NCBI RefSeq assembly: GCF_050947875.1
Contig: NC_134570.1
Span: 207,295,750-207,359,749 of the forward strand
DNA from: Dermacentor variabilis
Lineage: Eukaryota > Arthropoda > Arachnida > Ixodida > Ixodidae
DNA: 64,000 bases
Direction of reading: 5' to 3'
The position numbers and the translations under genes are program-made. Positions 1-11,979 of the stretch are shown here, piece by piece; position 1 is the first letter of the stretch, and each line of letters starts with the position of its first letter. The notes beneath the pieces were generated by a model. That model saw nothing but the letters and a program-made list of their open reading frames with translations, had not been told where the DNA came from and searched no databases.

Positions 1-1078
1 GATCTATTAGATTTAAACTCTGAATACAAAATTGTAAGCTTCTTTTTCTTTCACACGCAAATTGAGTTTGAATTGTTTCATCATGTTGGGTACTGTATAA
101 TCTCTATATTCATAAATTTAGACAGGCATTCCAATCCCTACCTTTCGATTCTAACTTACCTATTTAAAATTTTTTCCTCTTATGATCTACTTTTCTTTGA
201 CCTACCCAATTTTTAGCCTATCCCCCAGAGTGGGTACCTGCCAGTATATCCCAAGACTCTACATCTACATATATATAAACATGCGTTCGGGCACACGACC
301 GATTGTCTCTTTGTATTGCAATGGCGCAGCCTACGAAAACGCAGCCTAAGACGGCCCAGCCTTAACGGTAGTACTCGAAGCACCACGGCGTCTTCGGTAC
401 CTCCTGCGGCCAGGGAACACCGTCCAGGCTTCCCTCGAAAGGCGTATTGCTAGAGTTAGTACCGGAGCTGCCGTATCCTCCAAGGACGCCGCCTGTGGCT
501 GCTCGGGAGGTTCACCCGACGGCCTGACAGACCTCATGCGAGCCACCTCGTTGCTCTCACATCAACTAGACTAGGTCACATCGGCGACTTCTGAATCCTC
601 GTCTGCAGCTTTATCATCGCCATGTGCTTGGGGACTGCCGCAGTCCCACGGGTCTCAGGATAGCGTTTTATTTTGGGTGGAAAAACCAATACGCTAACCG
701 GTCGCCTGGCTTGGCAGGACCGCAAAAATAGCCGAGTGCAGCTCACCGACTTCGCGGTGTCGACAAAGCATGACACGAGTGCGAAGGCATCAGGCACCGG
801 TCGTGGCCTCAGTGGCGTGCAGATTTGGCAGCGGCTTCCGTCTCTTCTATGCCTGCGGCGACTCTGACCAGCAATGCTCTGTGGACGGGGCTAGGACCTG
901 TTTAGTATATCTTTATATACAAACATATCCATATACAGACACGAATCACGATGTCCTCGGAGAAACATATTCAGAGAAAAGAGTATGGCATACGCAGCTC
1001 TTCCCAAATATATTTCTGATGTTTCTGCTGGTGCACTGGCCAAGACAAAAATTCGTTGTGAAAACACTTGGTCGTGCT

Positions 1079-1079
<1 letters not shown>
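1..1079. other. Unassigned AT-rich DNA, possible decayed coding at 320-900
   Basis: I see no supported gene. Short frames on both strands between about 320 and 900 have a coding-like composition, but they are broken by stops and match no family I recognise. They may be an old transposon remnant. The rest is AT-rich with no clear signal. Confidence 0.3.

Positions 1080-1141
<62 letters not shown>
1080..1141. repeat. (TA)n microsatellite
   Basis: About 31 uninterrupted TA units. Apparent ORFs across it encoding alternating Tyr-Ile are artefacts of the repeat. Confidence 0.98.
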
Positions 1142-1143
<2 letters not shown>

Positions 1144-4032
1144 TTTTACGAGGCAGTCACTTACTCTTTTGAGTGAAATTTGCGCATTTGAGGGATACAG
1201 CCAAATATTAGCAAATACAGAAAGCAGCCTATTGATGTAACACCTTCATTGTTTTTACACAAATACACCAAATATTGATGTTTCAAAACCTAGAAGCACG
1301 AAGTTTACAAATCCGTAAATACAGCACGAAAAATACACATTGCAGTTCAGTAAACTGTATCTGTTAGAACAATTAAAGCAAGTACATTTGGTATATAAAT
1401 TTACCTGAAATTGTAACAATTGCACGAGGGTTCTGCAGATGTCGTACCCACATATTATTAGTCGTAGATTGCATAGCAGTGTATATTACATTAATTTGCT
1501 CCGCTTTCGATGTAAGCTTCGGTACAGTATAGATTTGTGATATCTGTCTTTATTGCAGAATTCCAGTGTTTTAAACTTGACACACGCGTTTTATTGAGTT
1601 TTGCGATTTTGAAGAATTTTCCTAAAACATTGATCGCATTATTTCCACATCCGCTTCTTACATTACTAAATTGGATGGATGGAAGAACTTTATTAACTAA
1701 ACCTGAATGTTGCATTTAAATGTTGCATTTAAATTCAGCAAGCATCATTAAAATCAGTGCAGTCGCTGCTAAGGAAAAACAGTTTTTCTCTCCGATGTTT
1801 TCTGATAGAAGCTCCTAAGCGAGAGCTTTCTCTTAACTTCTGTTTCGTAGAATTGGGGGATAATCGCTGCACAACAGAAATCGCAACAACGGGCCACTTT
1901 TCCAACTGGTAGATTTCTCATTTATGCAGTTGGTGCAAGTATAACCTCAATTAATACGTAGGTGCGTCGAACATAACCATCGGATATAACAAACCTCGAG
2001 CTACGGGGTATACAGATATTGTAGTTGTACCGGTGCATCTTTTTATTTTTGGAAAACAGCACCATCAATAGCGGCGCTTCCTTTCCTGTCTCTGCTGGAA
2101 TATTTCCTCCTTCAATCATTGCTTCTATGAGACTGACAGAGTCCCGGACGCGTGTTCTTTTTTTTTTTATCGCAACATGTCATTTCTCTCAAAATAACCT
2201 TCCGATGATGCATCGTTGCTCACTATATCGCGATGGGAAGAACTACGAAAGACGGAACGAAGACAACGGAGCTGCCTCTCTGATCAGAAAAACTTTCTGT
2301 TAGCGCAGTTTATTGATCTTCCGCCACCACATTTGTGCCGCAAGATTGCCGTGGCCATTCGTAACATCGGAGAGAAAAAATCTCCACAGAAAAAGAAAGG
2401 AAAAAGAAGACCGGATTCACCATGAAAAATGACGAACGCGAGCCGGCGCCGGGTCATGTCAGAAAGTAGAGCCGCCTAAGCTCTACGGTTACTGGTGTAC
2501 TGTGCAAGCATGGGGCGCATTAATCTCCAGCTGTCAAAAAGAGAAAAACGTGCTCCCTGTAAAATAGGTAACGGCTGCCGTCTTTTTTTTTTCAAGGGTG
2601 GCCTCAGCATTTTCTTTTTTTCTTCTTCTTCTAGCCTAATGCGTCATGTTTACTGTTAACCTCCGTTATTATTAAATTAGCGGACGCAAGGTACTCTGTG
2701 TTGTATATGGCTACGCAGATATTATTATATTATATTGAAGGCTGACCGCAGCGTTCTTTTTTTCTTTACGTACACATTACGTCCTATTTACTGTAGCCTA
2801 CATTAATCTTAAACCACGGCGCTGCAATATTGCTTTCCTCGCCTTCCTTCTTCTCCGCCCTTAAACTGGCTCTCTTAACTACTACACGCAGAGACAAAGC
2901 AACAGCGCGCATACGATCCCATAGATGAGATGAATACATATATATATAAAAGTGTCAGTCATAGCTCTCGTAGTATAGCCTTCTGAGCCGTTTCCCTTAT
3001 TTTGCTTTTTTTTCTTTGAAAGAAGTCCTATTAGGGTTATTATAATTACACGAAGGTATTTCGCCCTCGCCAGTAGCAGTACTTGAGATAGCTATTCCGG
3101 CGGCTAGCTTCCCACGCTATGCGTGCCGCCCTCGCACCTGTTTAAGCTTTTTCCTAGGCGCTAGAGCTATACAATGTCCGCGCAACCTTGAGCAATCGGA
3201 AAGCGCGTTTTCCACTCTTGGCCGGCGGAGAGGGGAGGCTTCGTTCCGCCCGCGAAGCTCTCCACTTCTCAGTAAGGTGCCTGGTGGTGGTCTCGTGCTG
3301 ACGATGCCCTCTCGGTGAGCGCATATTTCCCCCCTCATCTTTTAAGAGATTCAATACATACAAGCATTTGTCTCGCAAACCAGATTTATTTCAAGGGAAT
3401 TTTACACATCTCAATAATTTCTCTCGTCGTATTCGAGTGCTGATTGCCGTGTTATAGTATGTTAACGAAGCTTCCCCTCAAGTCTAAATATTTTAAGGCA
3501 GTTTTCTTAGTCTCTAAAGCCGCTCGAGTTCACGCTGCTCCTCTGGCGGCCATTTTTCCAAGAAATTATGCCTTCCAACCACTCATCGACAGTCGCGACA
3601 ATCGATGAGTGACAAAGTGACACGATCGACAGAAATCGACTGTCGCGGACAACATCCGTCCCTTTCCACATAAGTATGAGGCTCGGAGCAGGAGCTATGG
3701 CGCTTGAAAGTAACCGTTCGCTTGACGAACCAACCGACTGAGCTACCTTTCCGTGCAACATTGAAGGATCACGAGTTCAAAGCACAGGTCATGTTCCTCT
3801 TTTTTTCTTTTTTTCTTTTTTTCTTTCTTTTTAACGTCTTTTCCTTCATTTTAGCAATGTACGGAAACCCTCCTAAAAAAATTATATATCCTCAATTATG
3901 TGTGGCCACACATGTGCAGGTCATAAATACCAGGTTCTCTAGCCGAGTGTCATCCATGCGGTATAACCGAGCTCAGATTGGTCCACCTCGACTGATCAAA
4001 TAGGGCACCACTGTAGGTTAAATGAGGCGTAC
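1142..4032. other. Unassigned intergenic DNA
   Basis: No supported gene. It is AT-rich with several homopyrimidine runs (for example near 2,581-2,630 and 3,795-3,830). A GC-richer patch at 3,090-3,330 has short frames but no recognisable product. Confidence 0.4.
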
Positions 4033-4043
4033 AACTCCTGCGG
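4033..4043. repeat. Left target-site duplication of SINE
   Basis: AACTCCTGCGG occurs here and again at 4,285-4,295, exactly bracketing the tRNA-like SINE. Confidence 0.85.
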
Positions 4044-4284
4044 GACCCGCCGTGGTTGCTCAGTGGTTATGGTGTTAGACTGCTGAGCACGAGGTCGCGG
4101 GATCGGACCCTGGCCACGGCGGCCGCATTTCGATGGGGGCGAAATGCGAAAACACCCGTGTAATTAGAATTAGGTGCACGTTAAAGAACCCCAGGTGGTC
4201 GACATTTTCGGAGTCCTCCACTACGGCGTGCATAATCAGAAAGTGGTTTTGTCACGCAAAACCCCATAATTTAATTTTTAATTT
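4044..4284 (+). mobile_element. tRNA-derived SINE (tick type)
   Basis: A 241-bp non-coding retroposon. The head resembles a tRNA gene: an A-box-like TGGTTGCTCAGTGG at 4,053-4,066 and a B-box-like GGGATCGGACCC near 4,099-4,110, which together form an internal RNA polymerase III promoter. The body contains GTGCACGTTAAAGAACCCC, a core I know as common in tick genomes. The tail is an AT-rich run (TTTAATTTTTAATTT). The perfect 11-bp TSD on both sides shows insertion by target-primed reverse transcription, so the enzyme came from a LINE. The insertion lies at the 5' edge of the RTE element that follows. It is not a functional tRNA: no complete cloverleaf is seen. Confidence 0.85.
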
Positions 4285-4295
4285 AACTCCTGCGG
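4285..4295. repeat. Right target-site duplication of SINE
   Basis: Perfect copy of AACTCCTGCGG at 4,033-4,043. The sequence that follows (TGAAGGTAAAG...) reads as the 5' region of the RTE LINE. Confidence 0.85.
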
Positions 4296-7200
4296 TGAAG
4301 GTAAAGTATCCGTCTCCAGTGCAAGAGGACCGTGATTCAAATCCCGGTGCCGCGCAATTCTCCACCGGAAAATACAAAAAAAACCGTGTGTTGAGAAAAT
4401 TGCACAAACAGGCCGGGAGTGCGGCCTGATCCCGGTGACCAGAACCGGTAACGCAGTCTCTCACCAGAGCAGGATTGGCCACCCTGGTGCAGTACTTGGC
4501 CACAACCTCCTATATGAATACAACAATCAAACCCCGGCCTTCAGTCCCCAGCAGCCGCGAAGCAACTGACCACGGCGGCGGTCAGATCTGTGACGCTGCA
4601 GAGGGTGCTAAGAATACCTGGCTCCGGAAAGGCCGCCATTGGAATCTGAACCTGGCAACGTTTAACGTTAGAACGCTTTCTAGTGAGGCGAGTCTAGCAG
4701 TGTTATTGGAGGAATTAGAGGGTAGTAAATGGGATATATGAGGGCTCAGTGAGGTTAGGAGGACAAAAGAAGCATATGCAGTGCTAAAAAGCGGGCATGT
4801 ACTGTGTTACCGGGGCTTAGCGGAGAGACGAGAACTAGGAGTCGGATTCCTGATTAATAAGGAAATAGCTGGTAACATACAGGAATTCTATAGCATTAAC
4901 GAGAGGGTGGCAGGTCTTGTTGTGAAACTCAATAAGAGGTACAAATTGAAGGTGATACAAGTCTATGCCCCTACATGCAGTCATGATGACCAGGAAGTCG
5001 AAAGCTTTTATGAAGACGTGGAATCGGCGTTGGGTAAAGTCAAAACAAAATACACTATACTGATGGACGACTTCAATGCCATGGTAGGCAAGAAGCAGGC
5101 TGGAGACAAGTCGGTGGGGGAATATGGCATAGGCTCTAGGAATAGCAGAGGAGAATTATTAGTAGAGTTTGCAGAACAGAATAATATGCGGATAATGAAC
5201 ACCTTTTTCCGCAAGCGGGTTAGTCGAAAGTGGACGTGGAGGAGCCCGAATGGTGGGACTAGTAATGAAATCGACTTCATACTCTGCGCCAACCCTGGCA
5301 TCATACAAGATGTAGACGTGCTCGGCAAGGTACGCTGCAGTGACCATAGGATGGTAAGAACTCGAATTAGCCTAGACTTGAGGAGGAAACGGAAGAAACT
5401 GGTACAAAAGAGGCCAATCAATGGGTTAGCGGTAAGAGGGAAACTAGAGGAATTCCGGATCAAGCTACAGAACAGGTATTCGGCTTTAACTCAGGAAGAG
5501 GACCTTAGTGTTGAAGCAATGAACGACTATCTCATGGGCATCATTAAGGAGTGCGCAATAGAAGTCGGTGGTAACGCCGTTAGACAGGAAACCAGTAAGC
5601 TATCGCAGGAGACGAAAGATCTGATCAAGAAACGCCAATGTATGAAAGCCTCTAACCCCACAGCTAGAATAGAACTGGCAGAACTTTCTAAGTTAATCAA
5701 CCAGCGTAAGACAGCGGTCATCAGGAACTATAATATGGATAGAATTGAACAGGCTCTCAGGAACAGAGGAAGCCTAAAAACAGTGAAGAAGAAACTAGGA
5801 GTAGGCAAGAATCAGATGTGTGCATTAAGAGACAAAGACGGCAATATCGTTACTAATATGGATGAGATAGTTCAAGTGGCTGAGGAGTTCTATAGAGATT
5901 TATACAGTACCAGTGGCACCCACGACGATAGTGGAAGAGAGAATAGCCTAGAGGAATTCGAAATCCCATAGGTAACGCCAGAAGAAGTAAAGAAAGCCTT
6001 AGGAACTATGCAAAGGGGGAAGGCAGCTGGGGAGGATCAGGTAACAGCAGATTTGTTGAAGGATGGTGGTCAGATTGTTCTAGAGAAACTGGCCACCCTG
6101 TATATGCAATGCCTCATAACCTCGAGCGTACCGGAATCTTGGAAGAACGCTAACATAGTCCTAATCCATAAGAAAGGGGACGCCAAAGACTTGAAAAATT
6201 ATAGACCGATCAGCTTACTGTCCGTTGCCTACAAAGTATTTACTAAGGTAGTCGCAAATAGAATCAGGAACACCTTAGACTTCTGTCAACCAAAGGAACA
6301 GGCAGGATTTCGTAAAGGCTACTCAACAATAGACCATATTCACACTATCAATCAAGTGATAGAGAAATGTGCAGAATATAACCAACCCTTATATATAGCT
6401 TTCATTGATTACGAGAAAGCGTTTGATTCAGTCGAAACCTCAGCAGTCATGGAGGCATTACGGAATCAGGAAGTAGATGAGCCATACGTAAAGATACTGG
6501 AAGATATCTATAGCGGCTCCACAGCCACCGTAGTCCTCCACAAAGAAAGCAACAAAATCCCTATAAAGAAAGGCGTCAGACAGGGAGATACGATATCTCC
6601 AATGCTATTCACAGCATGTTTACAGGAGGTATTCAGAGGCCTGGAGTGGGAATAATTGGGGATAAAAGTTGATGGAGAATACCTTAGTAACTTGTGATTC
6701 GCTGATGATATTGCCTTGCTTAGTAACTCAGGAGACCAATTGCAATGCATGCTCACTGACCTGGAGAGGCAAAGCAGAAGGGTGGGTCTGAAAATTAATC
6801 TGCAGAAAACTAAAGTATTGTTTAACAGTCTCGGAAGAGAACAGCAGTTTACGATAGGTAGCGAAGCACTGGAAGTGGTAAGGGAATACATCTACTTAGG
6901 GCAGGTAGTGACCACGGATCCGGATCATGAGACTGAAACAACCAGAAGAATAAGAATGGGCTGGGGTGCGTTTGGCAGGCATTCTCAAATCATGAACAGC
7001 AGGTTGCCACTATCCCTCAAAAGGAAAGTGTATAACAGCTGTGTGTTACCAGTACTCACATATGGGGAAGAAACCTGGAGGCTTACGAAAAGGGTTCTGC
7101 TGAAATTGAGGACGACGCAACGAGCTATGGAAAGAAGAATGATGGGTGTAACGTTAAGGGATAAGAAAAGAGCGGATTGGGTGAGGCAACAAACGCGGGT

Positions 7201-7482
7201 AAACGACATCTTAGTTGAAATCAACAAAAGAAATGGGCATGGGCCGGGCATATAATGAGGAGGGAAGATAACCGATGGTCACTAAGGGTTACGGACTGGA
7301 TTCCAAGGGAAGGGATGCGTAACAGGGGGCGGCAGAAAGTTAGGTGGGCGGATGACATTAAGACGTTTGCAGGGACAACATGGCCACAATTAGTACATGA
7401 CCGGGGTAGTTGGAGAAGTATGGGAGAGGCCTTTGCCCTGCAGTGGGCCTAACTTGGCTGATGATGATGATGATGATGATGA
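4286..7482 (+). mobile_element. RTE-clade LINE, copy 1 (near full length)
   Basis: A non-LTR retrotransposon with a short 5' leader (about 190 bp), one long ORF (endonuclease then reverse transcriptase) and a 3' end made of (TGA)n at about 7,458-7,482. The tandem trinucleotide tail without poly(A) is typical of RTE/BovB elements. The true 5' end may lie upstream, because the SINE is inserted at this edge. The leader contains a B-box-like GATTCAAATCCCGG near 4,334-4,347. A second, 5'-truncated copy lies at 9,367-11,713 in the same orientation with the same 3' end. Confidence 0.85.
4475..7452 (+). pseudogene. RTE endonuclease-reverse transcriptase, inactivated
   Basis: Encodes the APE-type endonuclease that nicks target DNA and the reverse transcriptase that copies the element RNA. 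One frame is readable from about 4,475 to 7,220. Endonuclease marks: LATFNVRTL, DDFNAMVG (the usual first Gly of GDFNA is Asp), NEIDFIL and CSDHR. RT marks: NYRPISLLS, QAGFRKGYST, FIDYEKAFDSV (motif A), GVRQGDTISP (motif B) and FADDIALL (motif C, 6,698-6,721). In-frame stops lie at 4,739-4,741, 5,969-5,971, 6,653-6,655 and 6,695-6,697. A frameshift near 7,215-7,230 moves the last segment (RREDNRWSLRVTDW... to 7,452) to another frame. Copy 2 has sense codons opposite the stops at 5,969 (CAA) and 6,695 (AGA), so these are acquired lesions. The protein cannot be made as it stands. Confidence 0.88.
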
Positions 7483-9366
7483 CATTAATCTTAAATACGT
7501 GACAAAGTCGTGCATAGCTATGCAAATTTAATCGCGCGAATTCAAAGTGCACCCATAAGACCGTAAGCAGAAAGGACAACTTATTAGAGAGGGGCACGGT
7601 TCTGTATAACGTAATCTAGTAACGATGGAATAGAGGCCACCTCCGGACATCTCAATTTTAACATATCCACCGCAGATCTGAAGGCACGATCTCGTTGGCA
7701 AACAGTGCTGCATACATACTTGTCTCCTTAACGTTAGTATGCGTGGGCTCTCCCAACAGTCTTTTTCTTTGTTCTTCACAAATCTTTGTCCTTTACGCTT
7801 ATTGAGGCAAAAGCCTTAAGTGGGTCATACCCCCGATAGCCTCGAAGAAAGCGCGTCGTCCGGCCAAATGGCACAAAACTATCCTCACGAATGGCTTGTA
7901 CCCCTCAAGAAAGCAAAAAAGCGATGCCTCATACGTCTCGTAACGCAGAGGTTACAAGCACTCATCAATGTGAAGCTTACAGTGCATACATTAATTGGAA
8001 TCACGCATACAACGTACAGAAACGCGGCGTCTCGTCGAGTGGTACAGGAAATGGTGGCTTTCCCGTAATCTCGAGTAGATGTAAGCATGAAATGCCTCGT
8101 GGCAAAGCAGACTGGTTGGAGTAACTACGACGTTTACTCGCAACCATCCCGCAAACACCCGCGGCGCATCGGACGCTGCTAGCCTGCTCACGCAGCATGG
8201 CGCCATCTGTCGAAGGAGGCAGCGCATAACTCGCGCCGCCGAACTCGCCGACCACTGGCGTTGAAAAAGAGCACGGGCAAGCCTGCCTCAGCGCCAAAAG
8301 ATGACAATGAAGTGTATGTTGCACGGTGTCTGCCTTGTGAATGTCTCTATTGGGAATTACAAATTAAACTTCAGCGTGGAAAAAGTTAGATTGAGTGATA
8401 CTGTCAACAAACATTAGGAAGGAATCGGAAGCAGTATTTTTTGTAACTTGTCTGGGCAGTAACTAGCGTACGTAATGCTGTCCTGTACAAGGCGTTGAGG
8501 GCCAGAGACCGCATTTTCTTAAGTTTTGACTCGTTTCCCGGATAATCTTGTTTTGCTCTCGCAACGATGCTCGGATGTTCTTGTTTTGTTCTCACCCCAT
8601 GTTCGACCCATTCTCTTCTTGAGTGCCCGGGTAAGGGCTCCGAATGTTTGCTCAAGGTCTCTTGAAGGTCGCCGACAACGGGAGCGAAAAAGCATTTCAC
8701 ACTTAAAAACACGTGAGCCTCTCAATGGATCATACCCCCGTAAGATAAGACAGAATTCATTGACAGGAAAGACAGAGAGGTCGACCTAAGCTAGTACGCT
8801 CCAGTCAGCTACTCTGCACTGGGGATGAGGGAAGGTGAGTGAAAGTACTGGGATCGGTGATGATGATAACAGAGCTGGTGAGTGCTTATGTATATCAGAC
8901 GGTGGCCCTACTACAGCCGCTCGTCTAGCTTGGTGTATAACCTTGGCAAATTTAAGACGTAACCCAGACTCTGGCGTCCGCTGTCCCGTGTGATATATGC
9001 TGATATGGCCATGTGACCCCGTACTGCAGGAATTTCACGGGCTCCTAGACGATCCTAGGTCGTGGTTGTTGACCGCTGACTCGTTTTGCGACCGTCATGG
9101 TTGGTCCGAGCTTGTCAAACGATCGTTTACTGAGGGGAGGTTTCGAGGCGGCACCTAAGGGTTTAACACGTACGAATAATGGATAGACGAATGGATAGAA
9201 TAGATAGATAGGAAGAGTACGAATGGATAGACCGCTCTGCAGCGTCGACAAAGGTTTTCGGCAACCTCCGCTTTGCTTCTAACGAGTCCAATCAGGGGTC
9301 TTTCGAGCGCCAAGCTTTCCAAAAGCACCACTACGCCACTGACTGTACCTGGCAGAGCCTCAACAG
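7483..9366. other. Unassigned DNA between the two RTE copies
   Basis: No supported gene. A short motif with a shared TCATACCCCCG core occurs twice, at 7,819-7,838 and 8,724-8,743, probably parts of one repeat family. A GGATAGA-type imperfect tandem repeat sits at about 9,178-9,235. Small frames around 8,000-8,330 and 8,400-8,790 overlap on both strands and match nothing I know. Confidence 0.4.
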
Positions 9367-11713
9367 ATAGCAGTGAATAGTTATTAGTAGACCTTGCAGA
9401 ACAAAATAACATGCGGAAAATGAATACCTTCTTCCGCAAGCGGGATAGCCGAAAGTGGACGTGGAGGAGCCCGAATGACGAGACTAGAAATGAAACAGAC
9501 TTTATACTCTGCGCTAACCCTGGCATCATACAAGATGTGGACGTGCTCGGCAAAGTGCGCTGCAGTGACTATAGGATGGTAAGAACTCGAATTAGCCTAG
9601 GCTTGAGGAGGGAACGGTAGAAACTGGTACATAAGAAGCTGATCAATGAGTTAGCGGTAAGAGGGAAAATAGTGGAATTCCGGATCGAGCTACAGAACAG
9701 GTATTCGGGTTTAACTCAGGAAGAGGACCTTAGTGTTGAAACAATGAACGACAATCTTATGGGCATCATTAAGGAGTGTGCAAGAAAAGTGGGTGGTTTC
9801 TCCGTTAGAGAGGATACTAGTAAGCTATCGCAGGAGACGAAAGATCTGATCAAGAAACTCCAATGTATGAAAGCCTCTAACCATACACCTAGAATAGAAC
9901 TGGCGGAACTTTCGAAGTAATTCAACAAGCTTAAGACAGCTGACATAAGGAACTATAATATGGATAGAATTGAACATGCTCTCAGGAACGGAGGTAGCCT
10001 AAAAGCAGTGAAGAAGAAACTAGGAATTGGCAAGAATCAGATGTATGCGTTAAGAGACAAAGCCGGAAATATCATTACAAATATGGATGAGATAGCTCAA
10101 GTGGCTGAGGATCGAGTTCTATAGAGATTTACGCAGTACCAGTGGCAACCACGACGCTAACAGAAGAGAGAATAATCTAGAGGAATTTGACATCCCACAA
10201 GTAACGCCGGAAGAACTAAAGAAAGCTTTGGCAGCTATGCAAAGGGGAAGGCAGCTGGGGAGGATCTGGTAACAGCAGATTTGTTGAAGGATGGTGGGCA
10301 GATTGTTCAAGAAAAACTGGCCACACTGTATGCGCAATGCTTCATGACCTCCAGTGTACCGGAATCTTGGAAGAACGCCAACATAATCTTAATCCATAAG
10401 AAAGGGGACGCCAAAGACTTGAAAAATTATAGACCCATCAGATTACTGTCCGTTGCCTACAAAGTATTTACTAAGGTAATCGCAAATAGAATGAGGAACA
10501 CCTTAGACTTCCGTCAACCAAACGACCAGGCAGGATTCCGTAAAGGCTACTCAACAATAGACTATATTCACACTATCAATCAGGTGATAGAGAAATGTGC
10601 GGAATATAACCAACCCTTACATATAGCTTTCATTGATTACGAGAAAGCGTTTCATTCAGTCGAAACCTGAGCAGTCATGCAGGCATTACGAAATCAGGGT
10701 GAAGACGAGCCCTATGTAAAAATAGGGAAAGATATCTGTAGCGGCTCAACAGCCACTGTAGTCCTCCATAAAGAAAGCAACAAAATCCCAATAAAGAAAC
10801 GCGTCAGGCAAGGAGGTACGATGTCTCCATTGCTAATCGCAACGTCGTTACAGTAGGTATTCAGAGACCTGGATTGAGAAGAATTATGGATAAGAGTTAA
10901 TGTAGAATACCTTAGTAACTTGAGATTCGCTGATGATATTACCTTGCTTAGTAACTCAGGACCAATTGCAAGGCATGCTCACTGACTTGGAGAGGCAAAG
11001 CAGAAGGGTGGGTCTAAAACTTAATCTGCAGAAAACTAAAGTAATGTTTAACAGTCTCGGAAGAGAACAGCAGTTTACGATAGGTAGCGAGGCACTGGAA
11101 GTGGTAAGGGAATACATCTACCTAGGGCAGGTAGTTACCGCGGATCCGGATCATGAGGCTGAAATAATCAGAATATGAATGGGCTGGGGTGCATTTGGCA
11201 GGCATTATCAAATTATGAACAGCAGGTTGCCATTATACCTGAAAAAAAAGTGTATAACAGCTGTGTCTTACCAGAACTCACCAAGGGGGCAGAAACCTGG
11301 AGGCTAACGAGAAGGGTTCTACTTGAATTGAGGACGAGGCAACGAGCTATGGAAGGAAGAATGATGGGTGTAACGTTAAGGGATAACAAAAGAACAGATT
11401 TGCGTGAAGGCACAAACGCGAGTTAATGACATCTTAGTTGAAATAAAAAAAAGAAATGGGCATGGGCAGGGCACGTAATGAGGAGGGAAGATAACCGATG
11501 GTCATTAAGGGTTACGGACTGGATTACAAGAGAAGGGAAGCGTAGCAGGGGGCGGCAGAAAGTTCAGGGGGCGGATGAGATGAGATTAAGAAGTTTGCAG
11601 GGACCACATGGCCACAATTAGTATATGAACGTGGTAGTTGGAGAAGTATGGGAGAGGCATTTGCCTTGCAGTGGGCTTAACCAGGCTGATGCTGATGATG
11701 ATGATGATGATGA
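9367..11713 (+). mobile_element. RTE-clade LINE, copy 2 (5'-truncated)
   Basis: Homology to copy 1 begins abruptly at about 9,367 (AGATAGCAG...), inside the endonuclease domain. It continues to the same 3' terminus, GCTGATGCTGATGATGATG ending near 11,713. Truncation at the 5' end with an intact 3' end is what incomplete target-primed reverse transcription leaves. The flanks differ from those of copy 1, so this is an independent insertion and not a tandem duplication. Confidence 0.88.
9411..11680 (+). pseudogene. RTE endonuclease-RT fragment, heavily decayed
   Basis: Starts in the distal endonuclease (KWTWRSPN, FILCANPG, and CSDYR where copy 1 has CSDHR, so the catalytic His is lost). RT blocks follow: NYRPIRLLS at about 10,427, FIDYEKAFHSV at about 10,630 (the AFD Asp is now His), the FADDI region at about 10,925 and the C-terminal segment to about 11,680. 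Stops occur at 9,618-9,620 and 9,918-9,920, and after 10,668. A 4-base insertion near 10,110 (GAGGATCGAGTTC against GAGGAGTTC in copy 1) and a base loss in the G-run near 10,248-10,252 shift the frame. It is more degraded than copy 1. Confidence 0.85.
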
Positions 11714-11827
11714 AGCCTCATCATAATAAGAGGTACTAGTTTCCACAGTATATTTGTCTTAAATGAAGTCTATACATGCCACAGAGAAAGAGATGCACAT
11801 AAATTAAACAATTGAAAGTTTGCCCCA
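11714..11827. other. Short spacer
   Basis: AT-rich spacer between the 3' end of RTE copy 2 and the tail of a minus-strand retroelement. Nothing else is seen. Confidence 0.5.
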
Positions 11828-11975
11828 ATGAAAGTGAAAGTGAAAGTTTATTTTCTTTTCAACGAAAAGAGAATAATGCATCAATGCATGGGCAGGATTA
11901 AAACGATGGAAGAAGACAGTAGAAAAAAATGAAAAACGGGTAGCTGCAAACATTTTCACAACATATACACTCTCC
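11828..11975 (-). mobile_element. 3' end of a minus-strand retroelement with (ACTTTC)n tail
   Basis: Read on the minus strand, an AATAAA signal is followed directly by ACTTTC repeated about three times (plus strand GAAAGTGAAAGTGAAAG at 11,828-11,844). This is the layout of LINE/SINE 3' ends that finish in short tandem repeats. The body is short, its left boundary is uncertain, and it interrupts the transposase remnant. Confidence 0.4.
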
Positions 11976-11979
11976 CCTG

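Noticed and set aside
770..1240. 156-codon plus-strand ORF
   Set aside because: Half is (TA)n; the remainder has no recognisable domain or start context.
4047..4120. tRNA gene
   Set aside because: A and B boxes are present, but there is no full cloverleaf. It is the head of a SINE with TSDs.
5008..5463. 151-codon minus-strand ORF
   Set aside because: Antisense shadow of the RTE endonuclease.
9045..9553. Minus-strand ORFs at the start of RTE copy 2
   Set aside because: Antisense of the truncated endonuclease plus flank.
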